Source of the DNA: Pseudomonadota bacterium
GTDB lineage: Bacteria; Pseudomonadota; Gammaproteobacteria; Steroidobacterales; Steroidobacteraceae
Assembly: GCA_021815905.1 (NCBI GenBank)
Contig: JAKAZP010000066.1
Coordinates: forward strand, 1-9,782
Reading direction: 5' to 3'
Length of the DNA stretch: 9,782 nt
Shown here piece by piece: positions 7,684-9,782 of the stretch. The notes under the pieces are model-generated. The model searched no databases and was not told the origin of the DNA. It saw only the letters and a list, made by a program, of their open reading frames with translations. The position numbers and the translations under genes are program-made. Within the stretch, counting starts at the first letter, position 1. Each line of letters opens with the position of its first letter.

Positions 7684-9519
7684 TCAGTGGGCGGGGGGCG
7701 TGAGGCCCATGCGTGAGAACCGCGCGGCGATCTTGGGGCTCGCGGCGGTGGCCGCCGCGAGATCGGCCTCTCCCTTGGCTTTCTCCCCGAGGCGCAGCTC
7801 CGCCAGGCCGCGCCCGTAGAGCGAGTCGGCCAGCTTCGGGGATCGCTCGAGCGCGGCATCGTAATCGGCGATGGCCTTGTCGAGCCTGCCGAGGCGCAGC
7901 CAGGCGAGGCCGCGGCTGTCATGAAAGTCCGCCGTGTGCGGGTCGAGTCGCAGCGCGCGCGTGCAGTCGCGAACCGCCCGATGCACGTCCACATTCGCCA
8001 CCGCCTCCGACCAGCAGCGCGCGTTGAGCGCGAGCGGAAGTTCCACGTCGGTCCGGTGATAGGCGATCCAGAGATCGAGCTGGTGGACGGCGCCCGCGTA
8101 TTCGCCAATGGCCTCGTAGAGCCGGGCGAGCGCGAGACGATCCTCCGCTTCGGGTGGAGCGAGCCGGTCGGCCGCGTCGAGGTCCGGCTCCACTCCCGAG
8201 TGCAATTTCGGCAGTTGCAGCTCCGCGCGGGAAAGCAGCACAGGGTAATCGCCCCGGGAGATCCTGAGCGCCGTGTCGAAATCCGCAAGCGCGCGCGGGC
8301 CATTTTTCAGCCGCCAGTACACCAGACCGCGCTGATAGAAGTCGTACGCGTCGTTCGGCGCGAGCTGGCAGGCGCGCGAGAGGTCCGCCAGCGCCCGGTG
8401 CAGCTCTCCGCGCGAGGCGTATGCGGTGCCGCGCCGCATGAAGCCCGCGGCATCGGTGGGTGTGCCGCCGAGAGGCGAGGCGGGCGATGGCGCGGCGGCG
8501 AGGCTCGCTGCAGCCGATGCCGCCGTGTTCGCCGTGTTCGTGGCGTGTGCCACGTTCAGCGCGAATACCGGCCCCCCGCTGTAGGTGAAATAGATCCTTC
8601 TCTGGCTGTTGGCGATATAGGCGTGATGGGCGAGAAAGAAGTCCTCTCCGATCACCATGTCGGCGCGCGTCTGCAATGCGTCCAGATGTCCTATCAGAAT
8701 GTGCGTATGCTCGATCTTCTCGCTGCCGATCTGCAGCGAGACGATGGGAGCGCTCCAGACTTCGACCGGCCGCCGCCCCATCCCGAAGGTCATTCCGATG
8801 CGCTTGACGCCGGGACTGTTCGGGGTGACGCCGATGAGCCGCGCGGCGCTCAGGGAGAGCAGCGATCGTTCCGCGCCGGTGTCGAACATAACGCGAATGG
8901 AGCGTCCATCGAGCTTCGCGCTGCCGATGAGATGGGGATCCGACTCCGACGTCCGCTCGAGGCTCACCTCCGCCACGGCTTGGTTACGCGCCCAGTACGC
9001 GACCTGAGCGCCGCGGCAGTGCTCCGGCCTGATGAGACGGAAGATGCCCTCCGGTAAATCGAGCTCGACGTCGAAAGCCCCAAACAGGTTCTGACCCAGA
9101 AGCCCTGCAACGCCGCCGCCGAAATCATTGCCTCCTACGAGGAACGGGACCCCGTGGAACGGAACGCCGCCGAGGGTGAAAGTGCGGGCAGTCGCCACCT
9201 GGGGAGCGAACGAGCCACCCACGCCCGAGATGCGCAGTCCGTAGGGAGCCGGTTGCAGCGGCAGCTTGAAGCGCGCCGCCGCGGCCGGTGACATCATTTG
9301 ATAGAACGCGCCGGTGTCCACCATGAAACGTGCCGGCGCGCCGTTGATCTCTGCGGTAACGACCACTCGCGAGTTCGCCATCGTGACTGGAATGTTGGCG
9401 GCCACGAGTTTGCAGCGGTCGCCCGCCGACGCCGGAAGCGACAACGCCAGCAGCAGCACGATCGCTCCGGCCGCGCGCGCGAGGCGCCTCGAGGCCAGGA
9501 TCCATTCGTCCGGGCGCAT
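7684..9519 (-). CDS. Exported two-lobed retropepsin-like aspartic protease with C-terminal TPR array
   Basis: 611 residues from ATG 9519. A signal peptide (Arg-containing n-region, hydrophobic 18-28, ASA-G cleavage likely after 32) predicts export to the periplasm. Two retropepsin-like lobes follow: the first with FMVDTGA (catalytic Asp68) and GLLGQNLF (139-146), the second with VMFDTGAERS (Asp213) and MVIGEDFF (288-295). Having both DTG motifs on one chain suggests an intramolecular equivalent of the retroviral protease dimer. After an Ala/Thr-rich linker (about 323-356) come TPR-type helical hairpins, clearest at 357-424 and 496-597, with the pattern of paired G/A positions and final Pro (such as DYDAALERSP). 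TPRs normally bind protein partners, so substrate presentation or scaffolding is an inference. GAGGG seven bases before the ATG supports the start; the stop of the upstream paralogue lies 10 bases before it, so translation is probably coupled. The substrate is unknown. Confidence 0.85.
   Translation of the reverse strand: MRPDEWILASRRLARAAGAIVLLLALSLPASAGDRCKLVAANIPVTMANSRVVVTAEINGAPARFMVDTGAFYQMMSPAAAARFKLPLQPAPYGLRISGVGGSFAPQVATARTFTLGGVPFHGVPFLVGGNDFGGGVAGLLGQNLFGAFDVELDLPEGIFRLIRPEHCRGAQVAYWARNQAVAEVSLERTSESDPHLIGSAKLDGRSIRVMFDTGAERSLLSLSAARLIGVTPNSPGVKRIGMTFGMGRRPVEVWSAPIVSLQIGSEKIEHTHILIGHLDALQTRADMVIGEDFFLAHHAYIANSQRRIYFTYSGGPVFALNVAHATNTANTAASAAASLAAAPSPASPLGGTPTDAAGFMRRGTAYASRGELHRALADLSRACQLAPNDAYDFYQRGLVYWRLKNGPRALADFDTALRISRGDYPVLLSRAELQLPKLHSGVEPDLDAADRLAPPEAEDRLALARLYEAIGEYAGAVHQLDLWIAYHRTDVELPLALNARCWSEAVANVDVHRAVRDCTRALRLDPHTADFHDSRGLAWLRLGRLDKAIADYDAALERSPKLADSLYGRGLAELRLGEKAKGEADLAAATAASPKIAARFSRMGLTPPAH
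8522..8539 (-). repeat. Two in-frame tandem copies of a 9-bp unit in the protease/TPR linker
   Basis: GCCGTGTTC (plus strand) occurs twice head-to-tail, encoding two Asn-Thr-Ala units in the low-complexity linker between the protease lobes and the TPR array. It is probably a small slippage duplication and has no frame effect. Confidence 0.6.
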
Positions 9520-9526
9520 GCCCACG

Positions 9527-9531
9527 CCCTC
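9527..9531 (-). promoter_or_regulatory. Ribosome binding site overlapping the upstream stop codon
   Basis: GAGGG (9531-9527) lies seven bases before ATG 9519, and its first two bases are the GA of the preceding gene's TGA (9532-9530). This rules out the longer in-frame extension to 9573, which would overlap the upstream gene, and points to translational coupling of the two paralogues. Confidence 0.6.
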
Positions 9532-9782
9532 AGCGAGCGCCTGCGGCGAGGGGGGGGAGCCCCATGGCCGCAAATCGGTTCACCACCTCGGGCTGCAGCT
9601 TCTTCGCGGCCGTGATGTCGGCCTCGCCGGCCGCCGTCAGGCCGCGGCGCAGCTCGGCGAGCCCGCGCCCGTAGAGTGAGGTGGGAATCCGGGGATCCAT
9701 CTTGAGCGCCGCGTCGTAATCGTCGACCGAGCGGTCGAGCTGACCGAGCCGCAGATACACCAGGCCGCGGCTGTCCAGGACC
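9530..9782 (-). CDS. C-terminal end of a TPR protein paralogous to the downstream protease/TPR gene (5' end outside window)
   Basis: The frame is open from the window edge to TGA at 9532-9530, giving 83 visible residues; the true start lies beyond the window, and the GTG at 9760 is internal. The visible part has two TPR-like hairpins (DSRGLVYLRLGQLDRSVDDY and SLYGRGLAELRRG) and a short tail. It aligns without gaps with the end of the neighbouring protein: SLYGRGLAELR and DYDAAL are identical, and by my hand count 43 of 75 positions match, including the MGL near the C-terminus. The two genes therefore arose by tandem duplication and are probably co-transcribed, with a 10-bp gap. Whether this copy also carries the aspartic protease lobes cannot be seen here. 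Confidence 0.85.
   Translation of the reverse strand, partial: VLDSRGLVYLRLGQLDRSVDDYDAALKMDPRIPTSLYGRGLAELRRGLTAAGEADITAAKKLQPEVVNRFAAMGLPPLAAGAR

Noticed and set aside
6264..7703. Long plus-strand frame antisense to the membrane protein gene
   Set aside because: Translation is a Gln/Arg/His/Gly-rich string typical of the reverse of hydrophobic codons; the minus strand gives a coherent multi-pass membrane protein.
7921..9057. Plus-strand frame antisense to the protease/TPR gene
   Set aside because: The minus-strand product has a signal peptide, two DTG motifs and TPRs; the antisense frame has no coherent fold and is a composition artefact.
1..9782. A hidden defence, toxin-antitoxin, CRISPR or mobile system
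   Set aside because: No repeat-spacer pattern, terminal inverted repeats, integrase/transposase motifs, nuclease pairings or small toxin-antitoxin pairs were found; all sizeable frames are accounted for by five genes, two of them cut by the window edges or lying at them.

Overview
This is a very GC-rich stretch of a bacterial chromosome, most likely from a high-GC gammaproteobacterium. The evidence is a complete MutS with the N-terminus, length and C-terminal tetramerisation helix usual in gamma/betaproteobacteria, and a TamB-type envelope protein, which implies two membranes. Genus-level placement (for example a Steroidobacter- or Lysobacter-like lineage) would be a guess. I see no tRNA, rRNA, CRISPR array, insertion sequence or integrase. 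Composition looks even throughout, so this reads as ordinary chromosome rather than a mobile island.

Layout, left to right. Positions 1-2742 (+) hold the C-terminal 913 residues of a TamB-family protein whose start lies outside the window. It converges across a 95-bp gap on mutS (2838-5426, -). Next is a 285-bp non-coding stretch with the mutS 5' region and an inverted repeat. It is followed by a polytopic membrane protein with a periplasmic PDZ-like region and a cytoplasmic GAF-like C-terminus (5712-7457, -). A 226-bp leader region with a GC-rich hairpin separates this from a secreted protein made of two retropepsin-like aspartic protease lobes and a TPR array (7684-9519, -). Upstream, and probably co-transcribed, is the C-terminal end of a close paralogue of that TPR protein (9530-9782, -, truncated by the window edge). 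Its stop codon overlaps the ribosome binding site of the next gene.

How the genes relate. tamB (envelope lipid transport/biogenesis) and mutS (mismatch repair) are housekeeping genes with no functional link visible here. The right half is the less ordinary part: a tandemly duplicated pair of exported protease/TPR proteins followed on the same strand by a putative membrane sensor with no output domain. A shared role for these three genes is only an inference from position. No new defence or mobile system is evident. The best leads are the double-lobed aspartic protease-TPR duplication and the output-less sensor.
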